Shown here: in pieces, positions 11,763 through 21,382 of the stretch
How positions within the stretch are numbered: the stretch's first letter is position 1
Layout: the number at the start of each line of letters is the position of its first letter
NCBI RefSeq assembly: GCF_902809845.1
Contig: NZ_CADDWI010000012.1
Location: forward strand, 64,802 to 128,801
Direction: 5' to 3'
Length of the DNA: 64,000 nucleotides
Origin: Chelativorans sp. Marseille-P2723
Lineage (GTDB): Bacteria; Pseudomonadota; Alphaproteobacteria; Rhizobiales; Rhizobiaceae
Notes under the pieces: model-generated
Database searches by the model: none
Seen by the model: only the letters and a program-made list of their open reading frames with translations
Told to the model about the DNA's origin: nothing
Translations under genes and position numbers: made by a program

Positions 11763-13208
11763 ATGGCGTTGGGTTTTATCAAGAAGGTTTTCTCTTTCGG
11801 CAAGAAGGAGGTGGAGAAGCAGCCGGAGGAAAGTGCTGCCCAGTCCGAATTGGTGGATGTGGCTGCCCCGCAGAAAGTGCACGAACCATTATCGCCGGCA
11901 CCGTTGACGGAGGATCCGGCGGCTCTTTCCCCATCTCCCAAACCGGAGGAACAGCAGCCTGAAACTCAGGCGCTGGTGGAGCACCCGGAGAGCCTTGACG
12001 CTCCAGCAGAGGCGTTCCCACCCGAAATACCGCAAGGCGTCAAACCGGAGGCGGACGTTTCACAAGCCCCTGACGCCGATGAAGCGCAGGACCCACCCTC
12101 CCTGTCCCTATCGGAGGATCGGATTGACGCGCAGCACGAGGACGAGGGGAAAGGTTCGACACCGCTGCCTGCCGATCTGACACCTTCCGCAGAGCCTTCG
12201 ACGATGGAAGGAACAGACGAGGAGGAAGCGGCAGCGGCTGTCGAGCAGGAAAAGGAAGCCTCGTCCTCGACCCTAGACGCCGAAGAACCACCCAAGCCAT
12301 GGTTCCAGCGCCTGCGTGAGGGTCTTTCGCGGTCCTCCCGCGATCTGCGCGAAAACATTGCAAGCATTTTCCTCAAGCGCAAGCTTGACGAAGATACGCT
12401 GCAGGATCTGGAGGACGTTCTGCTGCGAGCCGACCTTGGACTTGAGACCGCTATGAGCATCACGGACGCCCTCTCCACCGGCCGTTATGGCAAGGACATC
12501 TCTGGTGCCGAGGTGCAGGCTGTGATGGCCGAAGAGATCGAGAAGGTACTTGCGCCAGTGGCACAGCCGCTGGAGCTCGACCTTTCGGTAAAGCCGCATG
12601 TCATTCTCGTGGTCGGGGTCAATGGTACCGGCAAGACCACGACAATTGGCAAGCTGGCAGCAAAGCTCAGACAAGGGGGCCTTTCCGTCATGCTGGCGGC
12701 GGGTGATACTTTCCGTGCGGCTGCCATTGAGCAACTTAAGATCTGGGGAGAGCGGACGGGCTCGGCGGTTGTCGCTTCCCGACTTGGCGCCGATGCGGCG
12801 GGACTTGCCTATGACGCGTTCGAAAAGGCGAAGGCTGCCGGCAGCGATGTGCTTATCATTGACACGGCCGGCAGGCTCCAGAACAGGACCGAGCTAATGG
12901 CGGAATTGGAGAAGATTGTGCGGGTACTGCAAAAACATGATCCGCAGGCTCCCCACACAGTTCTTCAGACGCTGGACGCGACCACCGGGCAGAATGCCCT
13001 TAATCAGGTCGAGATCTTCCGCAATGTTGCGGGCGTCTCGGGCCTGGTCATGACCAAGCTTGACGGCACGGCGCGCGGCGGCATCCTTGTGGCAATCGCC
13101 GCCAAGCACAAGCTGCCTGTCTATTTCATCGGCGTCGGCGAAGGTGTTGACGACCTGGAACCCTTTTCCGCAGGCGATTTCGCCAAGGCGATCGCAGGAG
13201 TTCAATGA
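11763..13208 (+). CDS. ftsY: Signal recognition particle receptor FtsY
   Basis: SRP receptor GTPase that docks ribosome-SRP complexes at the inner membrane; 481 residues. An amphipathic N-terminus (MALGFIKKVFSFGKK) is followed by a long acidic A-domain to about residue 175, then the NG domain: P-loop GVNGTGKTT from residue 285, DTAGR, and TKLDGTARGG. It starts 14 bases after mtaB and is directly abutted by yciB (TGA then GTG), so the four genes from dapF form one unit. Confidence 0.97.
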   Translation: MALGFIKKVFSFGKKEVEKQPEESAAQSELVDVAAPQKVHEPLSPAPLTEDPAALSPSPKPEEQQPETQALVEHPESLDAPAEAFPPEIPQGVKPEADVSQAPDADEAQDPPSLSLSEDRIDAQHEDEGKGSTPLPADLTPSAEPSTMEGTDEEEAAAAVEQEKEASSSTLDAEEPPKPWFQRLREGLSRSSRDLRENIASIFLKRKLDEDTLQDLEDVLLRADLGLETAMSITDALSTGRYGKDISGAEVQAVMAEEIEKVLAPVAQPLELDLSVKPHVILVVGVNGTGKTTTIGKLAAKLRQGGLSVMLAAGDTFRAAAIEQLKIWGERTGSAVVASRLGADAAGLAYDAFEKAKAAGSDVLIIDTAGRLQNRTELMAELEKIVRVLQKHDPQAPHTVLQTLDATTGQNALNQVEIFRNVAGVSGLVMTKLDGTARGGILVAIAAKHKLPVYFIGVGEGVDDLEPFSAGDFAKAIAGVQ

Positions 13209-13856
13209 GTGGCTGATAACAGGATCCTTGAGCGCGAACCGTCCGCTCCCAAGCGCAAAGAAATGAACCCGCTGCTCAAGCTTGCGCTGGAACTCGGGCC
13301 CCTCATGATCTTCTTCTTCGCCAATGCGCGCGGAGATCAGCTTGCGGACCGATTTCCCGCACTATCCACCATGGGCGAGCCGATCTTCATCGCCACGGGT
13401 CTATTCATGGTGGCGACAGCAGTTTCCCTTGCCGTCTCATGGATGCTCGTGCGCAGCCTGCCCGTAATGCCGCTGGTTTCCGGTATCGTGGTCTTTGTTT
13501 TCGGCGCTCTGACGCTGTTTCTTCAGAACGATACGTTCATTAAGATGAAACCTACCATCGTCAACACGCTCTTTGGAACGATCCTTCTGGTCGGCCTCGG
13601 CTTCGGCCAGTCGCTACTGGGCTATGTCTTCGATTCCGCCTTCAAGCTGGATGCCGAAGGATGGCGAAAGCTCACCTTGCGCTGGGGCGTATTCTTTCTC
13701 GTGCTGGCCGCCATTAACGAGGTGGTCTGGCGTTCCTTCTCCACCGATTTCTGGGTAGCCTTCAAGGTGTGGGGAATCATGCCCATCACCATTCTCTTCA
13801 CCATGAGCCAGATGCCGCTCATCATGCGGCATTCGCTGGAGGAGAAAGGGCAATAG
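13209..13856 (+). CDS. yciB: Inner-membrane septation protein A (YciB/IspA)
   Basis: Intracellular septation protein family, 215 residues with about five or six membrane segments and the family motif [15 protein letters not shown]. The GTG start immediately follows the ftsY stop; ATG at 13264 ([13 protein letters not shown]) is an alternative that removes a charged N-terminal extension. Members are thought to act in envelope maintenance and septation; the molecular activity is not known. Confidence 0.92.
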   Translation: MADNRILEREPSAPKRKEMNPLLKLALELGPLMIFFFANARGDQLADRFPALSTMGEPIFIATGLFMVATAVSLAVSWMLVRSLPVMPLVSGIVVFVFGALTLFLQNDTFIKMKPTIVNTLFGTILLVGLGFGQSLLGYVFDSAFKLDAEGWRKLTLRWGVFFLVLAAINEVVWRSFSTDFWVAFKVWGIMPITILFTMSQMPLIMRHSLEEKGQ

Positions 13857-13895
13857 CAGCAGCACGTCTACTGCCACTATCTATCTGATCCCTGC

Positions 13896-15599
13896 TTATC
13901 GTTCCCGGACCCTTACGGTGCGCCCCCGTGCCGCCGCAATGGCGTTGTCAAGGTTGTGGTAGTAACGAACCGTCGGTGCTCGCAGTCCGAGCTTGAGCAG
14001 CATCTGACGCATGGATCGGCTTGCACCGACCAGATAAACGACCGCGCCATTCCGGCCGACCTTGCGGACAAAACCATCGATCGTGGCAGCGGCGGTCGAG
14101 TCGAGCACGGTAACATCTGAAATGTCGAGGACATAGGCTTTAGGTTGCCCGCCCACTCGGTCCAAAGCGGCGCCTACGCTAGCGGCTGCACCGAAGAAAA
14201 AGGCACCCGAGATGCGGTAGACAACCACATCATCATCCGTCGCAACGCCCGGAGCGTAAGGCGTCTCTCCGTTGTCAGCACGATCCGGCTGAATGATCCC
14301 ATGCGGCCGGTCCACGGCAACGGCATTTGACATGCGGTGAAGGAAAAGCAAGGCGCCGATACCGAAGCCGACGAGAATGCCTTCTGTCAGATCACGGAAG
14401 ACGACGAGAAGAAACGTCACCATAAGCACGACTGCGTCGCCCCGTGTGGAGCGAAGAAGAGCAGCAAACTGGTGCTTCTCGGCCATATTCCAGGCGACCA
14501 CCACTAGAATTGCGGCAAGGGCGGAAAGTGGAATGAAGCTGGCAAGCGGCGCAGCAACCAGCATGAACGCCAGCAGGAAGAGCGCGTGCAACATTCCCGA
14601 AACAGGACCGTGCGCGCCCGCCCTCACATTGGCTGCCGTCCGCGCGATGGTTCCAGTGACGCAAAAGCCGCCGAAAAGGGCCGCCCCCATATTAGCCACG
14701 CCTTGGGCGACTAGCTCGCAATTGGAGCGATGGCGACGGCCGGTCATGGAGTCGGCTACCACTGCCGAAAGCAGGCTCTCTATTCCGCCGAGCATCGCAA
14801 AGGAGAGGGCTGCCGGCAGCACGGCGGTTATTTTCTCCCATGAAAGATCAGGAAGGGTGGGAAACGGCAATGTCTGCGGAATTCCGCCAAAGCGTGTGCC
14901 AATTGTCTCCACCGGCAAGGAAAATATCCATGCAGCAACCGTGGCAAGCGCGACGGCGATCAGGAAGCCCGGCCATTGGGGCCTGTAGCGACGAAGAAGA
15001 AGGATGACCGCCACCGATGCTACAGCCAGCACGACGGCAGCACCGTTGATGGTCGGAAGGGCCGCGCCCAATGCTTGCAGCTTCGGTATGATCGGGCCAG
15101 GTTCCTCGCCCTCCAATGTAAGCCCGAAAAAATCCTTGAGCTGACTGGCGAGTATGATGACCGCGATGCCCGCAGTGAAGCCCACCGTCACCGGATAAGG
15201 GACATATTTGATGAATGTCCCGAGCCGAAGCACACCAACGGCAAGCATGATGAGGCCCGAAAGGAAGGTGGCGAGGATGAGACCGTCCACACCATGCAGC
15301 TGGACCGTGGTCAGCACCAGCACGATGAAGGCACCCGCCGGGCCGCCGATCTGATAGCGGCTCCCACCCAGCGCAGAAACGAGAAAGCCTCCGATGATGG
15401 CAGTATAAAGCCCCCTTTCGGGGCCAACTCCGGAAGCAATGGCAATTGCCATCGACAAAGGCAGGGCGATGATAGCCACCGTAAGCCCTGCAATCGCATC
15501 TGCCTTGAGCGCGCGCAGGTCATAGCCTTCACGAAGGACCGTTACGAGCTTCGGTGTAAACAGTTCAAGAGATGTGGGCTCACGCGTTTGGGCGAGCAT
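13896..15599 (-). CDS. SulP-family anion transporter with STAS domain
   Basis: Secondary transporter of the SLC26/SulP family, 567 residues: about twelve membrane segments carrying the signature region near residues 40-80 (IALPLSMAIAIASG, GLYTAI), then a cytoplasmic STAS domain from about residue 440 (DDVVVYRISGAFFFG, VLDISDVTVLDSTAA). The substrate (sulfate, bicarbonate or a dicarboxylate) cannot be told from the sequence. It follows a small XRE regulator gene on the same strand after 56 bases, so the two may share a promoter. Confidence 0.93.
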   Translation of the reverse strand: MLAQTREPTSLELFTPKLVTVLREGYDLRALKADAIAGLTVAIIALPLSMAIAIASGVGPERGLYTAIIGGFLVSALGGSRYQIGGPAGAFIVLVLTTVQLHGVDGLILATFLSGLIMLAVGVLRLGTFIKYVPYPVTVGFTAGIAVIILASQLKDFFGLTLEGEEPGPIIPKLQALGAALPTINGAAVVLAVASVAVILLLRRYRPQWPGFLIAVALATVAAWIFSLPVETIGTRFGGIPQTLPFPTLPDLSWEKITAVLPAALSFAMLGGIESLLSAVVADSMTGRRHRSNCELVAQGVANMGAALFGGFCVTGTIARTAANVRAGAHGPVSGMLHALFLLAFMLVAAPLASFIPLSALAAILVVVAWNMAEKHQFAALLRSTRGDAVVLMVTFLLVVFRDLTEGILVGFGIGALLFLHRMSNAVAVDRPHGIIQPDRADNGETPYAPGVATDDDVVVYRISGAFFFGAAASVGAALDRVGGQPKAYVLDISDVTVLDSTAAATIDGFVRKVGRNGAVVYLVGASRSMRQMLLKLGLRAPTVRYYHNLDNAIAAARGRTVRVRER

Positions 15600-15655
15600 T
15601 ACCGTGCCTTCTCGTCAATCGGCAACGGCATTTTAGCCTGGCGATCGCCGTTGCA

Positions 15656-15934
15656 TCAGTTTTCTGCCGGCTCGTCCCTGACCACCACATCCTTGAAGCG
15701 GACACCGCGACCCCGGCCAGCGCTCGGAGCATTTTCGCCAATCAGTTCGATGCCGGCCGCGTCCAGAGCCTCGATCACCTTGTTCAGCGTGTCTACCACA
15801 CCACGCACGACGGCACCCTCGCTCGCCTCCATTCTTTGGATGGTAGGAAGCGAAACACCTGAAAGCTCAGCAAGGCGCTTCTGGTCAATGCCCAGAAGTG
15901 CGCGCGCGGCGCGCATTTGCGCGGCGGTGATCAT
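15656..15934 (-). CDS. Small XRE-family HTH regulator
   Basis: About 92 residues, nearly all helix-turn-helix at the N-terminus (QMRAARALLGIDQKRLAELSGVSLPTIQRME) followed by a short IEALDAAGIELI segment usual in Xre/HipB-like repressors. The start at 15934 (MITAAQM) fits the family; the frame is open 36 bases further. The gene precedes the SulP transporter and has a palindrome on its own -35 box, suggesting autoregulation and control of the transporter. No toxin partner is adjacent. Confidence 0.85.
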   Translation of the reverse strand: MITAAQMRAARALLGIDQKRLAELSGVSLPTIQRMEASEGAVVRGVVDTLNKVIEALDAAGIELIGENAPSAGRGRGVRFKDVVVRDEPAEN

Positions 15935-15965
15935 GAAGAATAGATCGTCCGTTAATGATGTGTAA

Positions 15966-15995
15966 AACATAATCTATGATGCTTGAAAAATCAAG
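15966..15995 (-). promoter_or_regulatory. Promoter and palindromic operator of the XRE-sulP unit
   Basis: Minus-strand boxes TTGATT (15994-15989) and TATGTT (15971-15966) are 17 bases apart, a good sigma-70 layout. The -35 box lies inside a perfect inverted repeat, CTTGA-N4-TCAAG (15982-15995), a typical size for an XRE repressor site. Binding there would block RNA polymerase; the regulator is likely the XRE protein itself (inference). Confidence 0.5.
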
Positions 15996-16094
15996 ATTAA
16001 CGTTTCAAAGGCGCATTAAGGCGCACTTGCAAACAGGCCATCATCTGCGGTGATCGGTTTTTAAGGGTCCTGCTCAGCTTGCTTCAGATGAGCA

Positions 16095-16754
16095 TCAACC
16101 GAAACGCCAGACCGTCGTCCGCTTCACCTCGGCATCCTCCAGAACACGCGTCACCGGCACGCAATAGGTAGCAAGCGGCAACAGCCGTTCCTTGGGAAGG
16201 TAAGCGCGGCCCGGATCGCCAACCAGAACGTCGGTGCCTGCCTGGGCAAGGGCGGCAAACCATTCTTCCAGACGCGCCGCGAACGCCCGGTCATAAAAGA
16301 CATCGCCCGCCAGCAAGACATCGCAGGATTGCTGCGCACCTACCAGATCATCAGCAACAATTTCAAAGGCCACATCGTTCGCCACCATGTTCAACTGGCA
16401 GGCGACCGCAGAGAATGGATCGGTATCCGCTGCTCTGACCAGTCTAGCGCCAGCAATGCAGGCCGCCACCGCTCCAAGCCCGGACCCGGCGGCGAAGTCG
16501 AGCACACGCTTGCCCGCTACCGTCTCAGGATGGTCGAGAATATAGCGGGCGAGGCCCTGCCCGCCCGCCCAGGCGAAAGCCCAGAAGGGCGGCGGCAGGC
16601 CTATTTCATCGAGCTCTTCCTCCGTTTTCTGCCAGAGTCCGTGTGCCTCATCCGCAAGATGCAGCATGATCTCCGGCACGTGCGGCGGGGCAGCAAGCGT
16701 CGTGTTCGCCAGTATGAAGGCACGGCCTTCGGCAACATCCAGTTTGTGCGTCAC
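16095..16754 (-). CDS. ETFB-type protein lysine methyltransferase (class I SAM)
   Basis: SAM-dependent methyltransferase of 219 residues: motif I VLDFAAGSGLGAVA, a second motif with AADTDPFSA, and LLAGDVFYD. The sequence resembles METTL20/ETFBKMT, whose bacterial homologues methylate the electron-transfer flavoprotein beta subunit and a ribosomal protein. The GTG start at 16754 overlaps the stop of the EVE gene (GTGA); a longer upstream frame is a shadow of that gene. The family call rests on overall likeness, so the substrate is inferred. Confidence 0.8.
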   Translation of the reverse strand: MTHKLDVAEGRAFILANTTLAAPPHVPEIMLHLADEAHGLWQKTEEELDEIGLPPPFWAFAWAGGQGLARYILDHPETVAGKRVLDFAAGSGLGAVAACIAGARLVRAADTDPFSAVACQLNMVANDVAFEIVADDLVGAQQSCDVLLAGDVFYDRAFAARLEEWFAALAQAGTDVLVGDPGRAYLPKERLLPLATYCVPVTRVLEDAEVKRTTVWRFG

Positions 16755-17179
16755 GGTGCCTTGTCGAGGCCGCCCATGCGGCAGATTTCCTTCCATTCCG
16801 CCTCGCTTACGGGCTGCACGGAAAGACGAGAATTGTTGACTAGAACCATATCCTTGAGCTTCGGGGTCGCCTTGATCTCCTCCAACGTGACCGGCTTGGG
16901 CATATCCTGCACTGCGCGGACGTCGACACACTCCCAGCGCGGGTCATCGGTCGTCGAGTCGGGATGGGCCTCAGCGCAGACCTCGACAATGCCGACGATG
17001 CTTTTTTCCTTCACCGAGTGATAGAAGAAGCCCAGGTCGCCCAGCTTCATCGCGCGCATATTGTTGCGCGCCTGGTAGTTGCGCACGCCGTCCCATTCCG
17101 CGCCTTTCGAGCCCTGCTGCTTCTGCATTTCCCACGACCAGGTTTCAGGCTCGGACTTGAACAGCCAATAGGCCATCAC
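16751..17179 (-). CDS. EVE-domain protein (PUA-like)
   Basis: 142-residue single-domain EVE protein similar to human thymocyte nuclear protein 1: MAYWLFKSEPETWSW at the start, the WDGVRNYQARNNMR pocket region, and GFFYHS. EVE domains are PUA-like readers of modified bases in DNA or RNA. Its ATG overlaps the yciI-like stop (ATGA) and its stop overlaps the methyltransferase start, so the three are coupled. Confidence 0.9.
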   Translation of the reverse strand: MMAYWLFKSEPETWSWEMQKQQGSKGAEWDGVRNYQARNNMRAMKLGDLGFFYHSVKEKSIVGIVEVCAEAHPDSTTDDPRWECVDVRAVQDMPKPVTLEEIKATPKLKDMVLVNNSRLSVQPVSEAEWKEICRMGGLDKAP

Positions 17180-17472
17180 TCGCTCTCCGGTCTATTAAAC
17201 ACCCAGTTCCACGGGCGGACCTTGATGGATTCAAAAAGCCCTGCCAACGCGTAGGGATCGGCATTTGCCATTGCCTCGGCATCCGCTTTCGCTGCCGCCC
17301 GCACAGCCACCATGCTACCACAAGGTTTTCCCTCATCATCGAGGAATGGGCCGGCGAATACGAGTTTCCCTTCGGCATCGAGCTTTTCGAGGTGCGCAAG
17401 ATGCTCGGGCCGCGTGTCCATGCGGACTTGCAGATGGCCGGGCTTGTCGCGGCAAGTGATGACAAAGATCAT
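17176..17472 (-). CDS. YciI-family protein
   Basis: 98-residue ferredoxin-like-fold YciI protein (MIFVITCRDKPGHLQVRM, HLAHLEKL with the conserved His, GPFLDDEGKPCGSM). The family's role is poorly known; some members have weak dehydrochlorinase-like chemistry. It follows gpsA after 25 bases and overlaps the EVE gene by four bases. The family's pairing with EVE and tsaD-gpsA is common in rhizobia. Confidence 0.88.
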   Translation of the reverse strand: MIFVITCRDKPGHLQVRMDTRPEHLAHLEKLDAEGKLVFAGPFLDDEGKPCGSMVAVRAAAKADAEAMANADPYALAGLFESIKVRPWNWVFNRPESE

Positions 17473-17497
17473 GGTACCCCCTTCCTGGTTCTAAATT

Positions 17498-18481
17498 TCA
17501 GCCGGTCTCGCTCTTCAGCGGTCTGGCGAGGAAAGCATGCATGGTCGCCTCAACCGTGAGGCGGCCTTCAAGTATTCCGGTCACCGCTTCGATGATCGGT
17601 GCATCGAGCCCTCTTTCGCCGGCAATCCGCGCTGCGATGCCTGCCGTGAAGACGCCTTCGGCGAGCGGCAGCCCTTCAACACTTTCGCCTCGCCCTAGCG
17701 CCATGCCATAGGCGAAATTCCTCGATTGCGCCGAACTGCAGGTAAGGATGAGATCGCCCAGACCGGAAAGGCCCATCAGCGTCTCCGATTGTGCTCCGAA
17801 GGCTTTCCCAACTCGTCTCAACTCAACGAAGCCGCGCGTCGTTATGGCCGCGACTGCGCTGGCACCGAGCCCTGCTCCGCTTGTCGCGCCCGCAGCGATG
17901 GCCAGCACATTCTTGAGCGCGCCGCCCATCTCCACGCCCGCCAGGTCGTCGCTTGAATAGCAGCGCAGGTTGGGTGCGGAAAGCTTCTCGGCAAGACTTG
18001 CAGCAAACGTCGCCTCGCTCGCGGCGACGGTAACCGCAGTGGGAAGACCGCGCGCCACATCCGCAGCAAAGCTCGGACCAGAGAGGGTTGCAAGGGGATT
18101 TTCGGGCAGAACCTGGCGGGCGACTTCGGACATGCGCTGCCCCGTTTCCCGCTCAATGCCTTTTGCGCATAGCACCACAGGCACATTTGGCGCGAGCACG
18201 GGCCGGGCGGCAGATAGAACACCCCTCATGGCTTGTGCCGGAACCACGGCAAGCACACAATCCGCCCCGGCCAAAGCAGCGTCCATGTCGTCGAGCGCAG
18301 CTAGGCGTGGCTCAAGAGACACAGCCGGTAGATAGCGGCTGTTTACATGCGCGTGAGTGATCTCATGCGCCAATGCCGCGTCTCGGGTCCACAGCACAAC
18401 CTTGTGGCCGGCACGCGCCATGGTCAGCGCGAGCGCGGTGCCCCAGGCTCCGGCTCCCAGAACCGCGATCGACCAGCTCAT
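17498..18481 (-). CDS. gpsA: NAD(P)H-dependent glycerol-3-phosphate dehydrogenase
   Basis: Reduces dihydroxyacetone phosphate to sn-glycerol 3-phosphate for phospholipid synthesis; 327 residues. The Rossmann [10 protein letters not shown] is at residues 8-17, the catalytic Lys lies in [12 protein letters not shown], and [12 protein letters not shown] marks the C-terminal helical domain. The ATG overlaps the tsaD stop by four bases. Confidence 0.96.
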   Translation of the reverse strand: MSWSIAVLGAGAWGTALALTMARAGHKVVLWTRDAALAHEITHAHVNSRYLPAVSLEPRLAALDDMDAALAGADCVLAVVPAQAMRGVLSAARPVLAPNVPVVLCAKGIERETGQRMSEVARQVLPENPLATLSGPSFAADVARGLPTAVTVAASEATFAASLAEKLSAPNLRCYSSDDLAGVEMGGALKNVLAIAAGATSGAGLGASAVAAITTRGFVELRRVGKAFGAQSETLMGLSGLGDLILTCSSAQSRNFAYGMALGRGESVEGLPLAEGVFTAGIAARIAGERGLDAPIIEAVTGILEGRLTVEATMHAFLARPLKSETG

Positions 18482-19566
18482 GCCTTGGCTCCACGTTTGC
18501 CAGCGCCGATGACAGGCGCGCTTTGTTCATCGAGCGGCCACCGTGGACGGGGAGCAAAAGCAAGACCATCCGATGGCACCATGTCCCTTTCCAGCCGCTC
18601 TAGGGCCGCCCAGGCGATCATCGCGGCATTGTCGCCGCAAAGTTCGGGCGGCGGTGCGACAAGCCGGAAGCCTTCACGCCGGCAAAGTTCTTCCAAGGTC
18701 CGGCGGACCGTTGCATTGGCTGCCACCCCGCCCGCGACGACAAGCGCAGGGTCTACTAGCTCAGGATAATCCGCGCGAAACCGCGAAAAGCTCCGCGCCA
18801 CGCGGTCCGAGAGCGTTTCCGCTACTGCCATCTGGAAGGAGGCGCAGATGTCCGCGATATCGGTGTTCGACAGCGGCGCCAGTTCGCTCGCCAACCGCCG
18901 CACCGCGGTCTTAAGTCCTGAGAAGGAGAAATCCGGACGTTTCTCGCCCTTGAGTGGGCGGGGAAAGGCGAAGCGGGTAGGATCGCCCTTTCTAGCTGCC
19001 TTTTCAACGCTCGGGCCTCCCGGATAGGGCAGGCTAAGCAGCTTTGCCGTCTTGTCGAAAGCTTCCCCGAGCGCGTCGTCGATGGTCGTCGCCCAACGTT
19101 CGTAACGGCCGATGCCGGCGACATGCACGATCTGCGTATGCCCTCCGGAGACAAGAAGCAGGAGATAGGGAAAATTCAGCCTGTCGGTAAGGCGCGCGGT
19201 AAGCGCGTGCCCCTCCAGATGGTTGACGGGCAGAAATGGCTTGCCACACGCAGCCGCTAGCGCCTTGCCGGTAGTAAGCCCTACGATCAGCCCGCCTATG
19301 AGGCCCGGCCCCGCGGTCGCGGCAATCCCGTCTACATCGCCGAGCGCAAGGCCCGCCTCATCGAGGGCCGCCTCGATAACGCCGTCCAGCGCCTCCACAT
19401 GGGCGCGCGCGGCGATTTCCGGCACAACGCCGCCAAAGGCCGCATGCTCCTTGATCTGGCTCAGGATGACATTGGAAAGAATCTTTGGTGCGCCGTCGGC
19501 ATCGCGGCCGACAATGGCTGCGGCCGTTTCGTCGCAACTCGTCTCGATGCCCAGCACACGCGTCAT
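18478..19566 (-). CDS. tsaD: tRNA t6A synthesis protein TsaD
   Basis: Threonylcarbamoyl transferase subunit of the t6A37 pathway, 362 residues, ASKHA fold. Visible are [12 protein letters not shown] at the N-terminus, the metal-binding His pair in HLEGH (about 116 and 120), VSGGHTQ, and [10 protein letters not shown] near the C-terminus. t6A is the substrate of MtaB, encoded about 7 kb away. It is the first gene of the minus-strand chain and is divergent from hemC, with 77 bases between. Confidence 0.97.
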   Translation of the reverse strand: MTRVLGIETSCDETAAAIVGRDADGAPKILSNVILSQIKEHAAFGGVVPEIAARAHVEALDGVIEAALDEAGLALGDVDGIAATAGPGLIGGLIVGLTTGKALAAACGKPFLPVNHLEGHALTARLTDRLNFPYLLLLVSGGHTQIVHVAGIGRYERWATTIDDALGEAFDKTAKLLSLPYPGGPSVEKAARKGDPTRFAFPRPLKGEKRPDFSFSGLKTAVRRLASELAPLSNTDIADICASFQMAVAETLSDRVARSFSRFRADYPELVDPALVVAGGVAANATVRRTLEELCRREGFRLVAPPPELCGDNAAMIAWAALERLERDMVPSDGLAFAPRPRWPLDEQSAPVIGAGKRGAKA

Positions 19567-19643
19567 TCGGTCCGGCCTTCCATTGTTGCCGAGAGGTTTC
19601 GTCCCAGGTAGTTAGGTATGCCGGTTAGCACGGACATGACAGC

Positions 19644-20573
19644 ATGCAAACTGATGTGGTGAGAATCGGAACGCGCGGTAGCGCACTTGCTTTGGCGCAG
19701 GCAGCTGAAACGCGCGCGCGTTTGATGGCGGCGCACGACCTGCCGGAAGAGGCATTTGAGATTGTCGTCATCAGCACCACTGGTGACCGCATTCAGGACC
19801 GTGCCTTGGCACAGGCCGGCGGCAAGGGCCTTTTCACGAAGGAGATCGAGGAGGCGCTCATTGATGGCCGCATCGATCTTGCCGTACATTCCTCCAAGGA
19901 TATGCCGACCGTACTTCCCGAGGGGCTGGAGCTTTCAGCCTTTCTGGAGCGTGAGGATGTGAACGACGTCTTCATCGGCAGGACAGGAGGCGGGCTTACG
20001 GACCTTCCCCAGGAAGCGCGCCTAGGAACGTCGTCCTTGCGCCGCCAGGCGCTGGCTTTGCGGATAAGACCAGACCTGAAAGTTAGTGTTTTCCGTGGCA
20101 ATGTGCAGACCCGGCTGCGCAAGCTTGAAGAGAATGTCGTAGATGGCACCATGCTTGCCCTTGCGGGCCTTAAGCGACTGAAGCTGGAGCATGTCGGGAC
20201 GGAAGTTCTGGACATCTCGGATTTTCCTCCAGCTCTTGGGCAAGGGGCGATCTGCATCGAAACGCGGGTGAATGACAAGCGTATCTGGGAACTGGTGCAA
20301 GCGATCCATCACGCTGAAACCGGGGTCGCGCTGGCATGCGAGCGCGCTTTTCTCGCCGCTCTCGATGGTTCCTGCCGAACGCCCATGGCCGGTTATGCAC
20401 AAGTGGACGGCGATCGCATCCACTTTTCCGGCATGATTCTGACACCCGACGGCAAGGAGGTGCATGAGATAACGGGCGAGGGCAGCCTGATCGAGGCATG
20501 CGAGATAGGCACGCAAGCGGGCACCCGCATACGTGAGAGGGCCGGAAGCCGGTTCTTCGAAAGCTGGAGCTGA
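19644..20573 (+). CDS. hemC: Hydroxymethylbilane synthase (porphobilinogen deaminase)
   Basis: Builds the linear tetrapyrrole from four porphobilinogens; 309 residues. The [12 protein letters not shown] start, the VHSSKDMPT active-site loop and the dipyrromethane-cofactor cysteine C244 (DGSCRTP) are present. It is followed by hemD after one base, so the two haem enzymes are cotranscribed. Confidence 0.97.
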   Translation: MQTDVVRIGTRGSALALAQAAETRARLMAAHDLPEEAFEIVVISTTGDRIQDRALAQAGGKGLFTKEIEEALIDGRIDLAVHSSKDMPTVLPEGLELSAFLEREDVNDVFIGRTGGGLTDLPQEARLGTSSLRRQALALRIRPDLKVSVFRGNVQTRLRKLEENVVDGTMLALAGLKRLKLEHVGTEVLDISDFPPALGQGAICIETRVNDKRIWELVQAIHHAETGVALACERAFLAALDGSCRTPMAGYAQVDGDRIHFSGMILTPDGKEVHEITGEGSLIEACEIGTQAGTRIRERAGSRFFESWS

Positions 20574-20574
20574 G

Positions 20575-21288
20575 ATGCGCCGCATCCTCGTAACCCGGCC
20601 CGAGGCCGCTGGCCGCCGTACGGCGGCCAAGCTTTCTTCCATGGGTCTGGAAGCGGTCGTTTTGCCTCTGACAAGGATCGTTCCCCTCACCCCGAAAGAT
20701 CTGCCCGATCCGCAGAAGTTTTCCGCTGTTGCCATCACCAGTCCGAACGCGGCCAGCCATTTTCCGCCTTACCTCGCCCAAAGCATCAAGCATGTGCCCG
20801 TCTTTGCTGTCGGCAAGGCGACCGGCAATGCCGCCCGGCTGCTTGGCTTGCCGCCTGTCGATGAAGGTGCTGGCGACGCGGAGGGGCTGGCAAAAAGGAT
20901 TATTGAAGCAGCCGCGCCGGGTGCGGATATTCTTGTCCTCTGTGGTTGCGTCCGGCGGGGCGTTCTTGAGAAGCGTCTGTCACAGGCAGGTCTCAACCCA
21001 TATCTGTTAGAAACCTACGACACCCTCCCGACGCCGCCGACAGAACGCGAATTCACCGCGGCACTGCAGGCGTTGCCCATCGATGTGGTGCTGCTCTATT
21101 CAGGCTATGCGGCTGAAATCTTTGCTGAACTGGCGGAAATGCCTTGGGCCGCGCCTCTGCTCGGCGAAGCAGAATATGTGGTCATTTCCCGAAGGGTTGC
21201 AGATCTGCTGCCACCCACCGTACGAGCGCGGACCCGGGTTGCAGCGGAACCAACCGAGGAGGGCATCCTTTCACTGCTAGCCTGTTGA
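20575..21288 (+). CDS. hemD: Uroporphyrinogen-III synthase
   Basis: Closes and rearranges hydroxymethylbilane to uroporphyrinogen III; 237 residues. The sequence is divergent, as usual for this family, but ILVTRPEAAGRRTAAKL, AITSPNAASHF, VGKATG and ALPIDVVLLYSGYAA fit. The start at 20575 is two bases after the hemC stop; the frame runs back into hemC but that part is not used. Confidence 0.92.
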   Translation: MRRILVTRPEAAGRRTAAKLSSMGLEAVVLPLTRIVPLTPKDLPDPQKFSAVAITSPNAASHFPPYLAQSIKHVPVFAVGKATGNAARLLGLPPVDEGAGDAEGLAKRIIEAAAPGADILVLCGCVRRGVLEKRLSQAGLNPYLLETYDTLPTPPTEREFTAALQALPIDVVLLYSGYAAEIFAELAEMPWAAPLLGEAEYVVISRRVADLLPPTVRARTRVAAEPTEEGILSLLAC

Positions 21289-21382
21289 ACGGACGGTTAT
21301 CTATTTTCGGGCACGATGGCTGTGCTAGGAGAGTTGCTGCGCCGCACACGGCGCGGACAGAAATTGCCAAGCGGAGCTGCTG

